A stretch of DNA of 64,000 bases from Euonymus europaeus (Eukaryota > Streptophyta > Magnoliopsida > Celastrales > Celastraceae): assembly GCA_963580455.1 (NCBI GenBank), contig OY756966.1, positions 16,557,001 to 16,621,000 of the forward strand, in the 5' to 3' direction. The notes under the pieces were generated by a model. It worked only from the letters and a program-made list of their open reading frames with translations. It made no database searches and was not told the origin of the DNA. Shown here one piece after another: positions 49,430 through 63,936 of the stretch (position 1 is the stretch's first letter; each line of letters begins with the position of its first letter). A program made the position numbers and the translations under genes.

Positions 49430-52300
49430 TTTGTTTTTCTTCTATGTCAACTTTTACGAGTATAAGCTTCCTACATTATTTCGATGCCAAAACACCAACT
49501 TTCCATGACAAATGGACAAAACCGTTAAAAGCTCCTCCATAGATAGAGTTGAGCAACTTCGAACTATCAAAGTTGCTCGGGATACACTTTTTATTGTTCT
49601 TTTATGTCAAATTTTACGAGTATAAGATTCCTACATTATTTCGATGCCAAAACAACAACTTTCTATGACAAATAGACAAAACCGTTAAACGCTCCTCCAT
49701 AGAGAGAGTTGAGCAACTTCGGACTATCAAAGTTGCTCGGGATAGACTTTTTGTTGTTCTTCTATGTCAACTTTTACGAGTATAAGCTTCCTACATTATT
49801 TCGATGCCAAAACACCAACTTTCCATGACAAATGGACAAAACCGTTTAAACTTCCCTATAGATAGAGTTGAACAACTTCGAACTATCAAAGTTGCTCGGG
49901 ATAGACTTTTTATTGTTCTTCTATGTCAAATTTTACGAGTATAAGCTTCTTACATTATTTCGATGCCAAAACACCAACTTTCCATGACAAATGGACAAAA
50001 CCGTTAAAACCTCCTCCATAGAGAGAGTTGAGCAACTACGGACTATCAAAGTCGCTCGGGATAGACTTTTAATTGTTCTTCTATGTCAAATGTAACGAGT
50101 ATAAGCTTCCTACATTATTTCAATGCCAAAACACCAACTTTCTATGACAAATAGACAAAACCGTTAAAAACTCCTCCACAGAGAGAGTTGAGAAACTTCG
50201 AACTATCAAAGTTGCTCGGGATAGACTTTTTATTGTTCTTCTATGTCAACTTTTACGAGTATAAACTTCCTACATTATTTCGATGCCAAAACACCAACTT
50301 TCCAGAACAACTGGACAAAACCGTTAAAAGCTCCTCCATAGAGAGAGTTGAGCAACTTCGAACTATCAAAATTGCTCGGGATAGACGTTTTATTGTTCAA
50401 CTATGTAAAACTATACGAGTATAAGCTTCCTAAATTATTTCGATGCCAAAACACCAACTTTCTATGACAAATGGACAAAACCGTTAAAAGCTCCTCCATA
50501 GAGAGAGTCGAGCAACTTCGGACTATCAAAGTTGCTCGGGATAGACTTTTTATTGTTCTTCTATGTCAAATTTTACGAGTATATGCTTCCTACATTATTT
50601 CGATGCCAAAACACCAACTTTCCAGGACAACTGGACAAAACCGTTAAAAGCTCCTCCATAGAGAGAGTTGAGCAACTTCGAACTATAAAAATTGCTCGGG
50701 ATAGACTTTTTATTGTTCTTCTATGTAAAATTATACGAGTATAAGCTTCCTACATTATTTCGATGCCAAAACACCAACTTTCTATGACAAATGGACAAAA
50801 CCGTTAAAAGCTCCTCCATAGAGAGAGTTGAGCAACTACGGACTATCAAAGTTGCTCGGGATAGACTTTTTGTTTTTCTTCTATGTCAACTTTTACGAGT
50901 ATAAGCTTCCTACATTATTTCGATGCCAAAACACCAACTTTCCATGACAAATGGACAAAACCGTTAAAAGCTCCTCCATAGATAGAGTTGAGCAACTTCG
51001 AACTATCAAAGTTGCTCGGGATACACTTTTTATTGTTCTTTTATGTCAAATTTTACGAGTATAAGATTCCTACATTATTTCGATGCCAAAACAACAACTT
51101 TCTATGACAAATAGACAAAACCGTTAAACGCTCCTCCATAGAGAGAGTTGAGCAACTTCGGACTATCAAAGTTGCTCGGGATAGACTTTTTGTTGTTCTT
51201 CTATGTCAACTTTTACGAGTATAAGCTTCCTACATTATTTCGATGCCAAAACACCAACTTTCCATGACAAATGGACAAAACCGTTTAAACTTCCCTATAG
51301 ATAGAGTTGAGCAACTTCGAACTATCAAAGTTGCTCGGGATAGACTTTTTATTGTTCTTCTATGTCAAATTTTACGAGTATAAGCTTCTTACATTATTTC
51401 GATGCCAAAACACCAACTTTCCATGACAAATGGACAAAACCGTTAAAACCTCCTCCATAGAGAGAGTTGAGCAACTACGGACTATCAAAGTCGCTCGGGA
51501 TAGACTTTTAATTGTTCTTCTATGTCAAATGTAACGAGTATAAGCTTCCTACATTATTTCAATGCCAAAACACCAACTTTCTATGACAAATAGACAAAAC
51601 CGTTAAAAACTCCTCCACAGAGAGAGTTGAGAAACTTCGAACTATCAAAGTTGCTCGGGATAGACTTTTTATTGTTCTTCTATGTCAACTTTTACGAGTA
51701 TAAACTTCCTACATTATTTCGATGCCAAAACACCAACTTTCCAGAACAACTGGACAAAACCGTTAAAAGCTCCTCCATAGAGAGAGTTGAGCAACTTCGA
51801 ACTATCAAAATTGCTCGGGATAGACGTTTTATTGTTCAACTATGTAAAACTATACGAGTATAAGCTTCCTAAATTATTTCGATGCCAAAACACCAACTTT
51901 CTATGACAAATGGACAAAACCGTTAAAAGCTCCTCCATAGAGAGAGTCGAGCAACTTCGGACTATCAAAGTTGCTCGGGATAGACTTTTTATTGTTCTTC
52001 TATGTCAAATTTTACGAGTATATGCTTCCTACATTATTTCGATGCCAAAACACCAACTTTCCAGGACAACTGGACAAAACCGTTAAAAGCTCCTCCATAG
52101 AGAGAGTTGAGCAACTTCGAACTATAAAAATTGCTCGGGATAGACTTTTTATTGTTCTTCTATGTAAAATTATACGAGTATAAGCTTCCTACATTATTTC
52201 GATGCCAAAACACCAACTTTCTATGACAAATGGACAAAACCGTTAAAAGCTCCTCCATAGAGAGAGTTGAGCAACTACGGACTATCAAAGTTGCTCGGGA
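49430..52300 (+). repeat. 9-monomer tandem duplication, offset 1,439 bp, with a partial third copy
   Basis: Copy 1 is ~49.43-50.86 kb and copy 2 ~50.87-52.30 kb. Markers are GATACACTTT (~49581 / ~51020), CCGTTTAAACTTCCC (~49842 / ~51281), AGTCGCTCGG (~50050 / ~51489), CTCCACAGAGAG (~50172 / ~51611), GTATAAACTTCC (~50259 / ~51698), GACGTTTTATTGTTCAAC (~50384 / ~51823) and CTATAAAAATTGC (~50683 / ~52122). The offset is 9 x 160 minus 1, matching one 159-bp monomer per copy. A partial third copy (~52.6-53.5 kb) continues the register but lacks CGTTTAAAC and TAAACTTCC. Confidence 0.93.
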
Positions 52301-53499
52301 TAGACTTTTTGTTGTTCTTCTATGTCAAATTTTACGAGTATAAGCTTCCTACATTATTTCAATGCCAAAACACCAACTTTCAATGACATATGGACAAAAC
52401 CGTTAAAAGCTCCTCCATAGAGAGAGTTGAGCAACTACAGACTCTCAAAGTTGCTCGGGATAGACTTTTTGTTTTTCTTCTATGTCAACTTTTACGAGTA
52501 TAAGCTTCCTACATTATTTCGATGCCAAAACACCAACTTTCCATGACGAATGGACAAAACCGTTAAAAGCTCCTCCATAGATAGAGTTGAGTAACTTCGG
52601 ACTATCAAAGTTGCTCGGGATAGACTTTTTGTTGTTCTTCTATGTCAACTTTTACGAGTATAAGCTTCCTACATTATTTCGATGCCAAAACACCAACTTT
52701 CCATGACAAATGGACAAAACCGTTAAAACTTCCCTATAGATAGAGTTGAGCAACTTCGAACTATCAAAGTTGCTCGGGATAGACTTTTTATTGTTCTTCT
52801 ATGTCAAATTTTACGAGTATAAGCTTCTTACATTATTTCGATGCCAAAACACCAACTTTCCATGACAAATGGACAAAACCGTTAAAACCTCCTCCATAGA
52901 GAGAGTTGAGCAACTACGGACTATCAAAGTCGCTCGGGATAGACTTTTAATTGTTCTTCTATGTCAAATGTAACGAGTATAAGCTTCCTACATTATTTCA
53001 ATGCCAAAACACCAACTTTCTATGACAAATAGACAAAACCGTTAAAAACTCCTCCACAGAGAGAGTTGAGAAACTTCGAACTATCAAAGTTGCTCGGGAT
53101 AGACTTTTTATTGTTCTTCTATGTCAACTTTTACGAGTATAAGCTTCCTACATTATTTCGATGCCAAAACACCAACTTTCCAGGACAACTGGACAAAACC
53201 GTTAAAAGCTCCTCCATAGAGAGAGTTGAGCAACTTCGAACTATCAAAATTGCTCGGGATAGACGTTTTATTGTTCAACTATGTAAAATTATACGAGTAT
53301 AAGCTTCCTAAATTATTTCGATGCCAAAACACCAACTTTCTATGACAAATGGACAAAACCGTTAAAAGCTCCTCCATAGAGAGAGTCGAGCAACTTCGGA
53401 CTATCAAAGTTGCTCGGGATAGACTTTTTATTGTTCTTCTATGTCAAATTTTACGAGTATATGCTTCCTACATTATTTCGATGCCAAAACACCAACTTT

Positions 53500-56400
53500 C
53501 CATGACAAATGGACAAAACCGTTAAAACTTCCCTATAGATAGAGTTGAGCAACTTCGAACTATCAAAGTTGCTCGGGATAGACTTTTTGTTGTTCTTCTA
53601 TGTCAAATTTTACGAGTATAAGCTTCCTACATTATTTCAATGCCAAAACACCAACTTTCAATGACATATGGACAAAACCGTTAAAAGCTCCTCCATAGAG
53701 AGAGTTGAGCAACTACAGACTCTCAAAGTTGCTCGGGATAGACTTTTTGTTTTTCTTCTATGTCAACTTTTACGAGTATAAGCTTCCTACATTATTTCGA
53801 TGCCAAAACACCAACTTTCCAGGACAACTGGACAAAACCGTTAAAAGCTCCTCCATAGAGAGAGTTGAGCAACTTCGAACTATAAAAATTGCTCGGGATA
53901 GATTTTTTATTGTTCTTCTATGTCGAATTTTACGAGTATAAGCTTCTTACATTATTTCGATGCCAAAACAACAACTTTCCCTGACAAATGGACAAAACCG
54001 TTAAAAGCTCCTCCATAGAGAGAGTTGAGCAACTACGGACTATCAAAGTTGCTCGGGATAGACTTTTAATGGTTCTTCTATGTCAAATTTAACGAGTATA
54101 AGCTTCCTACATTATTTCAATGCCAAAACACCAACTTTCTATGACAAATAGACAAAACCGTGAAAAGCTCCTCCATAGAGAGAGTTGAGCAACTTCGGAC
54201 AATCAAAGTTGCTCGGGATAGACTTTTTGTTGTTCTTCTATGTCAACTTTTACGAGTATAAGCTTCGTACATTATTTCGATGCCAAAACACCAACTTTCC
54301 AGAACAACTGGACAAAACCGTTAAAAGCTCCTCCATAGAGAGAGTTGAGCAACTTCGAACTATCAAAGTTGCTCGGGATAGACTTTTTATTGTTCTTCTA
54401 TGTAAAATTATACGAGTATAAGCTTCCGACATTATTTCGATGCCAAAACACCAACTTTCTATGACAAATGGACAAAACCGTTAAAACCTCCTCCATAGAG
54501 GGAGTTGAGCAACTACGGACTATCAAAGTTGCTCGGGATAGACTTTTTGTTGTTCTTCTATGTCAAATTTTACGAGTATAAGCTTCCTACATTATTTCAA
54601 TGCCAAAACACCAACTTTTAATGACATATGGACAAAACCGTTAAAAGCTCCTCCATAGAGAGAGTTGAGCAACTACAGACTATCAAAGTTGCTCGGGATA
54701 GACTTTTTGTTTTTCTTCTATGTCAACTTTTACGAGTATAAGCTTCCTACATTATTTCGATGCCAAAACACCAACTTTCCATGACAAATGGACAAAACCG
54801 TTAAAAGCTCCTCCATAGATAGAGTTGAGCAACTTCGAACTATCGAAGTTGCTCGGGATACACTTTTTATTGTTCTTTTATGTCAAATTTTACGAGTATA
54901 AGATTCCTACATTATTTCGATGCCAAAACAACAACTTTCTATGACAAATAGACAAAACCGTTAAACGCTCCTCCATAGAGAGAGTTGAGCAACTTCGGAC
55001 TATCAAAGTTGCTCGGGATAGACTTTTTGTTGTTCTTCTATGTCAACTTTTACGAGTATAAGCTTCCTACATTATTTCGATGCCAAAACACCAACTTTCC
55101 ATGACAAATGGACAAAACCGTTAAAACTTCCCTATAGATAGAGTTGAGCAATTTCGAACTATCAAAGTTGCTCGGGATAGACTTTTTATTGTTCTTCTAT
55201 GTCAAATTTTACAAGTATAAGCTTCTTACATTATTTCGATGCCAAAACAACAACTTTCCATGACAAATGGACAAAACCGTTAAAACCTCCTCCATAGAGA
55301 GAGTTGAGCAACTACGGACTATCAAAGTCGCTCGGGATAGACTTTTAATTGTTCTTCTATGTCAAATGTAACGAGTATAAGCTTCCTACATTATTTCAAT
55401 GCCAAAACACCAACTTTCTATGACAAATGGACAAAACCGTTAAAAACTCCTCCACAGAGAGAGTTGAGAAACTTCGAAATATCAAAGTTGCTCGGGATAG
55501 ACTTTTTATTGTTCTTCTATGTCAACTTTTACGAGTATAAGCTTCCTACATTATTTCGATGCCAAAACACCAACTTTCCAGGACAACTGGACAAAACCGT
55601 TAAAAGCTCCTCCATAGAGAGAGTTGAGCAACTTCGAACTATCAAAATTGCTCGGGATAGACGTTTTATTGTTCAACAATGTAAAATTATACGAGCATAA
55701 GCTTCCTAAATTATTTCGATGCCAAAACACCAACTTTCTATGACAAATGGACAAAACCGTTAAAAGCTCCTCCATAGAGAGAGTCGAGCAACTTCGGACT
55801 ATCAAAGTTGCTCGGGATAGACTTTTTATTGTTCTTCTATGTCAAATTGTACGAGTATATGCTTCCTACATTATTTCGATGCCAAAACACCAACTTTCCA
55901 GGACAACTGGACAAAACCGTTAAAAGCTCCTCCATAGAGAGAGTTGAGCAACTTCGAACTATAAAAATTGCTCGGGATAGACTTTTTATTGTTTTCTATG
56001 TAAAATTATACGAGTATAAGCTTCCTACATTATTTCGATGCCAAAACACCAACTTTCTATGACAAATGGACAAAACCGTTAAAACCTCCTCCATAGAGAG
56101 AGTTGAGCAACTACGGACTATCAAAGTTGCTCGGGATAGACTTTTTGTTGTTCTTCTATGTCAAATTTTACGAGTATAAGCTTCCTACATTATTTCAATG
56201 CCAAAACACCAACTTTCAATGACATATGGACAAAACCGTTAAAAGCTCCTCCATAGAGAGAGTTGAGCAACTACAGACTATCAAAGTTGCTCGGGATAGA
56301 CTTTTTGTTTTTCTTCTATGCCAACTTTTACGAGTATAAGCTTCCTACATTATTTCGATGCCAAAACACCAACTTTCCAGGACAACTGGACAAAACCGTT

Positions 56401-57500
56401 AAAAGCTCCTCCATAGAGAGAGTTGAGCAACTTCGAACTATCAAAATTGCTCGGGATAGACGTTTTATTGTTCAACTATGTAAAATTATACGAGTATAAG
56501 CTTCCAAAATTATTTCGATGCCAAAACACCAACTTTCTATGACAAATGGACAAAACCGTTAAAAGCTCCTCCATAGAGAGAGTCGAGCAACTTCGGACTA
56601 TCAAAGTTGCTCGGGATAGACTTTTTATTGTTCTTCTATGTCAAATTTTACGAGTATATGCTTCCTACATTATTTCGATGCCAAAACACCAACTTTCCAG
56701 GACAACTGGACAAAACCGTTAAAAGCTCCTCCATAGAGAGAGTTGAGCAACTTCGAACTATAAAAATTGCTCGGGATAGACTTTTTATTGTTCTTCTATG
56801 TAAAATTATACGAGTATAAGCTTCCTACATTATTTCGATGCCAAAACACCAACTTTCTATGACAAATGGACAAAACCGTTAAAACCTCATCCATAGAGAG
56901 AGTTGAGCAACTACGGACTATCTAAGTTGCTCGAGATAGACTTTTTGTTGTTCTTCTATGTCAAATTTTACGAGTATAAGCTTCCTACATTATTTCAATG
57001 CCAAAACACCAACTTTCAATGACATATGGACAAAACCGTTAAAAGCTCCTCCATAGAGAGAGTTGAGCAACTACAGACTATCAAAGTTGCTCGGGATAGA
57101 CTTTTTGTTTTTCTTCTATGTCAACTTTTACGAGTATAAGCTTCCTACATTATTTCGATGCCAAAACACCAACTTTCCATGACAAATGGACAAAACCGTT
57201 AAAAACTCCTCCATAGATAGAGTTGAGCAACTTCGAACTATCAAAGTTGCTCGGGATAGACTTTTTATTGTTCTTTTATGTCAAATTTTACGAGTATAAG
57301 ATTCCTACATTATTTCGATGCCAAAACACCAACTTTCTATGACAAATAGACAAAACCGTTAAACGCTCCTCCATAGAGAGAGTTGAGCAACTTCGGACTA
57401 TCAAAGTTGCTCGGGATAGACTTTTTGTTGTTCTTCTATGTCAACTTTTACGAGTATAAGCTTCCTACATTATTTCGATGCCAAAACACCAACTTTCCAA
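53500..57500 (+). repeat. Rearranged continuation of the 9-monomer variant set
   Basis: The marker monomers of the 49-53-kb blocks recur here in altered order and spacing: GATACACTTT at ~54857, AGTCGCTCGG at ~55327, CTCCACAGAGAG at ~55449, GACGTTTTATTG at ~55660 and ~56459, and CTATAAAAATTGC at ~53881, ~55960 and ~56759. A 1-bp deletion gives GTTTTCTATG in place of GTTCTTCTATG near 55993, making that monomer 159 bp. The block looks like a 9-monomer unit broken up by further unequal exchanges. Confidence 0.75.
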
Positions 57501-57799
57501 GACAAATGGACAAAACCGTTAAAACTTCCCTATAGATAGAGTTGAGCAACTTCGAACTATCAAAGTTGCTCGGGATAGATTTTTTATTGTTCTTCTATGT
57601 CAAATTTTACGAGTATAAGCTTCTTACATTATTTCAATGCCAAAACACCAACTTTCCGTGACAAATGGACAAAACCGTTAAAACCTCCTCCATAGAGAGA
57701 GTTGAGCAACTACGGACTATCAAAGTTGCTCGGGATAGACTTTTAATTGTTTTTCTATGTCAAATTTAACGAGTATAAGCTTCCTACATTATTTCAATG

Positions 57800-60700
57800 C
57801 CAAAACACCAACATTCTATGACAAATAGACAAAAACGTTAAAAGCTCCTCCATAGAGAGAGTGGAGCAACTACGGACTATCAAAGTTGCTCGGGATAGAC
57901 TTTTAATTGTTCTTCTATGTCAAATTTAACTAGTATAAGCTTCCTACATTATTTCAATGCCAAAACACCAACTTTCTATGACAAATAGATAAAATCGTTA
58001 AAAGCTCCACCATAGAAAGAGTTGAGCAACTTCGGACTATAAAAATTCCTCGGGATAGACTTTTTATTGTTCTTCTATGTCAACTTTTACGAGTATAAGA
58101 TTCCTACATTATTTCGATGCCAAAACACCAACTTTCCAGGACAAATGGACAAAACCGTTAAAAGCTCCTCCATAGAGAGAGTTGAGCAACTTTGAACTAT
58201 CAAAATTGCTCGGGATAGACTTTTTATTGTTCTTCTATGTCAAATTTAACGAGTATAAGCTTCCTGCATTATTTCAATGCCAAAACACCAACTTTCTATG
58301 ACAAATAGACAAAACCGTTAAAAGTTCCTCCATAGAGGGAGTTGAGCAACTTCGGACTATCAAAGTTGCTCGGGATAGACTTTTTGTTTTTCTTCTATGT
58401 CAACTTTTACGAGTCTAAGCTTCCTGCATTATTTCAATGCCAAAACACCAACTTTCTATGACAAATAGACAAAACCGTTAAAAGCTCCTCCATAAAGAGA
58501 GTTGAGAAACTTCGGACTATCAAAGTTGCTCGGGATAGACTTTTTATTGTTCTTCTATGTCAAATTTAACGAGTATAAGCTTCCTGCATTATTTCAATGC
58601 CAAAACACCAACTTTCTATGACAAATAGACAAAACCGTTAAAAGTTCCTCCATAGATAGAGTTGAGCAACTTCGAACTATCAAAGTTGCTCGGGATAGAC
58701 TTTTTATTGTTCTTTTATGTCAACTTTTACGAGTATAAGCTTCCTACATTATTTCGATGCCAAAACACCAACTTTCCATGACAAATGGACAAAACCGTTA
58801 AAACTTCCCTGTAGATAGAGTTGAGCAACTTCGAACTATCAAAGTTGCTCGGGATAGACTTTTTATTGTTCTTCTATGTCAAATTTTACGAGTATAAGCT
58901 ACTTACATTATTTCGATGCCAAAACACCAACTTTCCATGACAAATGGACAAAACCGTTAAAACCTCCTCCATAGAGAGAGTTGAGCATTTACGGACTATC
59001 AAAGTTGCTCGGGATAGACTTTTAATTGTTCTTCTATGTCAAATGTAACGAGTATAAGCTTCCTACATTATTTCAATGCCAAAACACCAACTGTCTTTGA
59101 CAAATAGACAAAACCGTTAAAAACTCCTCCATAGAGAGAGTTGAGAAACTTCGAACTATCAAAGTTGCTCGGGATAGACTTTTTATTGTTCTTCTATGTC
59201 AACTTTTACGAGTATAAGCTTCCTACATTATTTCGATGCGAAAACACCAACTTTCCAGGACAACTGGACAAAACCGTTAAAAGCTCCTCCATAGAGAGAG
59301 TTGAGCAACTTCGAACTATCAAAATTGCTCGGGATAGACTTTTTATTGTTCTTCTATGTAAAATTATACGAGTATAAGCTTCCTAAATTATTTCGATGCC
59401 AAAACACCAACTTTCTATGACAAATGGACAAAACCGTTAAAAGCTTCTCCATAGAGAGAGTCGAGCAACTTCGGACTATCAAAGTTGCTCGGGATAGACT
59501 TTTTATTGTTCTTCTATGTAAAATTTTACGAGTATATGCTTCCTACATTATTTTGATGCCAAAACACAAACTTTCTATGACAAATAGACAAAACCGTTAA
59601 ACGCTCCTCCATAGAGAGAGTTGAGCAACTTCGGACTATCAAAGTTGCTCGGGATAGACTTTTTGTTGTTCTTCTATGTCAACTTTTACGAGTATAAGCT
59701 TCCTACATTATTTCGATGCCAAAACACCAACTTTCCATGACAAATGGACAAAACCGTTAAAACTTCCCTGTAGATAGAGTTGAGCAACTTCGAACTATCA
59801 AAGTTGCTCGGGATAGACTTTTTATTGTTCTTCTATGTCAAATTTTACGAGTATAAGCTTCCTACATTATTTCAATGCCAAAACACCAACATTCTATGAC
59901 AAATAGACAAAACCGTTAAAAGCTCCTCCATAGAGAGAGTGGAGCAACTACGGACTATCAAAGTTGCTCGGGATAGACTTTTAATTGTTCTTCTATGTCA
60001 AATTTAACTAGTATAAGCTTCCTACATTATTTCAATGCCAAAACACCAACTTTCTATGACAAATAGATAAAATCGTTAAAAGCTCCACCATAGAAAGAGT
60101 TGAGCAACTTCGGACTATAAAAATTCCTCGGGATAGACTTTTTATTGTTCTTCTATGTCAACTTTTACGCGTATAAGATTCCTACATTATTTCGATGCCA
60201 AAACACCAACTTTCCAGGACAAATGGACAAAACCGTTAAAAACTCCTCCATAGAGAGAGTTGAGCAACTTTGAACTATCAAAATTGCTCGGGATAGACTT
60301 TTTATTGTTCTTCTATGTCAAATTTAACGAGTATAAGCTTCCTGCATTATTTCAATGCCAAAACACCAACTTTCTATGACAAATAGACAAAACCGTTAAA
60401 AGTTCCTCCATAGAGGGAGTTGAGCAACTTCGGACTATCAAAGTTGCTCGGGATAGACTTTTTGTTTTTCTTCTATGTCAACTTTTACGAGTCTAAGCTT
60501 CCTACATTATTTCGATGCCAAAACACCAACTTTCCATGACAAATGGACAAAACCGTTAAAAGCTCCTCCATAGATAGAGTTGAGCAACTTCGAACTATCA
60601 AAGTTGCTCGGGATAGACTTTTTATTGTTCTTTTATGTCAACTTTTACGAGTATAAGCTTCCTACATTATTTCGATGCCAAAACACCAACTTTCCATGAC

Positions 60701-62450
60701 AAATGGACAAAACCGTTAAAACTTCCCTGTAGATAGAGTTGAGCAACTTCGAACTATCAAAGTTGCTCGGGATAGACTTTTTATTGTTCTTCTATGTCAA
60801 ATTTTACGAGTATAAGCTTCTTACATTATTTCGATGCCAAAACACCAACTTTCCATGACAAATGGACAAAACCGTTAAAACCTCCTCCATAGAGAGAGTT
60901 GAGCATTTACGGACTATCAAAGTTGCTCGGGATAGACTTTTAATTGTTCTTCTATGTCAAATGTAACGAGTATAAGCTTCCTACATTATTTCAATGCCAA
61001 AACACCAACTGTCATTGACAAATAGACAAAACCGTTAAAAACTCCTCCATAGAGAGAGTTGAGAAACTTCGAACTATCAAAGTTGCTCGGGATAGACTTT
61101 TTATTGTTCTTCTATGTCAACTTTTACGAGTATAAGCTTCCTACATTATTTCGATGCGAAAACACCAACTTTCCAGGACAACTGGACAAAACCGTTAAAA
61201 GCTCCTCCATAGAGAGAGTTGAGCAACTTCGAACTATCAAAATTGCTCGGGATAGACTTTTTATTGTTCTTCTATGTAAAATTATACGAGTATAAGCTTC
61301 CTAAATTATTTCGATGCCAAAACACCAACTTTCTATGACAAATGGACAAAACCGTTAAAAGCTTCTCCATAGAGAGAGTCGAGCAACTTCGGACTATCAA
61401 AGTTGCTCGGGATAGACTTTTTATTGTTCTTCTATGTAAAATTTTACGAGTATATGCTTCCTACATTATTTTGATGCCAAAACACAAACTTTCTATGACA
61501 AATAGACAAAACCGTTAAAAGCTCCTCCATAGAGAGAGTTGAGAAACTTCGAACTATCAAAGTTGCTCGGGATAGACTTTTTATTGTTCTTCTATGTAAA
61601 ATTATACGAGTATAAGCTTCCTACATTATTTCGATGCCAAAACACCAACTTTCTATGACAAATGGACAAAACCGTTAAAACCTCCTCCATAGAGAGAGTT
61701 GAGCAACTACGGACTATCAAAGTTGCTCGGGATAGACTTTTTGTTGTTCTTCTATGTCAAATTTTACGAGTATAAGCTTCCTACATTATTTCAATGCCAA
61801 AACACCAACTTTCAATGACATATGGACAAAACCGTTAAAAGCTCCTCCATAGAGAGAGTTGAGCAACTACAGACTGTCAAAGTTGCTCGGGATAGACTTT
61901 TTGTTTTTCTTCTATGTCAACTTTTACGAGTATAAGCTTCCTACATTATTTCGATGCCAAAACACCAACTTTCCATGACAAATGGACAAAACCGTTAAAA
62001 GCTCCTCCATAGATAGAGTTGAGCAACTTCGAACTATCAAAGTTGCTCGGGATAGACTTTTTATTGTTCTTTTATGTCAAATTTTACGAGTATAAGATTC
62101 CTACATTATTTCGATGGCAAAACACCAACTTTCTATGACAAATAGACAAAACCGTTAAACGCTCCTCCATAGAGAGAGTTGAGCAACTTCGGACTATCAA
62201 AGTTGCTCGGGATAGACTTTTTGTTGTTCTTCTATGTCAACTTTTACGAGTATAAGCTTCCTACATTATTTCGATGCCAAAACACCAACTTTCCATGATA
62301 AATGGACAAAACCGTTAAAACTTCCCTGTAGATAGAGTTGAGCAACTTCGAACTATCAAAGTTGCTCGGGATAGACTTTTTATTGTTCTTCTATGTCAAA
62401 TTTTACGAGTATAAGCTTCCTACATTATTTCAATGCCAAAATACCAACAT
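57800..62450 (+). repeat. 12- and 13-monomer overlapping duplications
   Basis: GATGCGAAAACACC, unique to this area, occurs at ~59235 and ~61153; points 59141 / 61059 are 1,918 bp apart (12 x 160 minus 2, with 159-bp monomers between). Upstream markers ACATTCTATG (57811 / 59889), TATAAAAATTCCTCGGG (~58038 / ~60116) and GAGTCTAAGCTTCC (~58412 / ~60490) are about 2,078 bp apart (13 monomers). ACATTCTATG comes a third time at 62447. CCCTGTAGATAG, a variant of the 159-bp monomer end, occurs four times only here (~58807, 59767, 60726, 62325). Confidence 0.85.
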
Positions 62451-63936
62451 TCTATGACAAATAGACAAAACCGTTAAAAGCTCCTCCATAGAGAGAGTGG
62501 AGCAACTACGGACTATCAAAGTTGCTCGGGATAGACTTTTAATTGTTCTTCTATGTCAAATGTAACGAGTATAAGCTTCCTACATTATTTCAATGCCAAA
62601 ACACCAACTTTCTATGACAAATAGATAAAACCGTTAAAAGCTCCTCCATAGAAAGAGTTGAGCAACTTCGGACTATCAAAATTCCTCGGGATAGACTTTT
62701 TATTGTTCTTCTATGTCAAATTTTACGAGTATAAGCTTGCTACATTATTTCGATGCCAAAACACCAACTTTCTATGAGAAATAGACAAAACCGTTAAAAG
62801 CTCCTCCATAGAGAGAGTTGAGCAACTTCGGACTATCAAAGTTGCTCAGGATAGACTTTTTATTGTTCTTCTATGTCAAATTTTACGAGTATAAGCTTGC
62901 TACATTATTTCGATGCCAAAACACCAACTTTCTATGACAAATAGATAAAATCGTTAACAGCTCCACCATAGAAAGAGTTGAGCAACTTTGGACTATCAAA
63001 ATTGCTCGGGATAGACTTTTTACTGTTCTTCTATGTCAAATTTTACGACTATAAGCTTTCTACATTATTTCGATGCCAAAACACCAACTTTCTACGACAA
63101 ATAGACAAAACCGTTAAAAGCTCCTCCATAGAGAGAGTTGAGCAACTTCGGACAATCAAAGTTGCTCGGGATAGACATTTAATTGTTCTTCTATGTTAAC
63201 TTTTACGAGTATAAGCTTCCTACATTATTTCGATGCCAAAACACCAACTTTCCAGGACAAATGGACAAAACCGTTAAAAGCTCCTCCATAGAGAGAGTTG
63301 AGCAACTTCGAACTATCAAAATTGCTCGGGATAGACTTTTTATTGTTGTTCTATGTCAAATTTAACGAGTATAAGCTTCCTGCATTATTTCAATGCCAAA
63401 ACACCAACTTTCTATGACAAATAGACAAAACCGTTAAAAGCACCTCCATAGAGGGAGTTGAGCAACTTCGGACTATCAAAGTTGCTCGGGATAGACTTTT
63501 TGTTGTTCTTCTATGTCAACTTTTACGAGTATAAGCTTCCTACATTATTTCGTTGCCAAAACACCAACTTTCTATGACAAATGGACAAAACTGTTAAAAG
63601 CTCCTCCATAGAGAGAGTTGAGCAACTACGGACTATCAAAGTTGCTCGGGATAGACTTTTAATGGTTCTTCTATGTCAAATTTAACGAGTATAAGCTTCC
63701 TACATTATTTCAATGCCAAAACACCAACTTTCTATGACAAATAGACAAAACCGTTAAAAGCTCCTCCATAGAGAGAGTTGAGCAACTTCGGACAATCAAA
63801 GTTGCTCGGGATAGACTTTTTGTTGTTCTTCTATGTCAAATTTTACGAGTATAAGTTTCCTACATTATTTCGATGCCAAAACACCAACTTTCTATGACAA
63901 ATAGACAAAACCGTTAAAAACTCCTCCATAAAGAGA

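Noticed and set aside
22741..55805. Minus-strand open frames of 60-84 codons (near 22741, 54250 and 55551)
   Set aside because: These are antisense readings of the same monomers, with frame openness created by single variants.
307..63365. About 60 open frames with the recurring peptide core LLGIDFLLFFYV
   Set aside because: They recur at multiples of the satellite period, usually start at TTG, end wherever a monomer variant makes a stop, and follow the DNA variants passively. No start context, splice signals or domain was seen.
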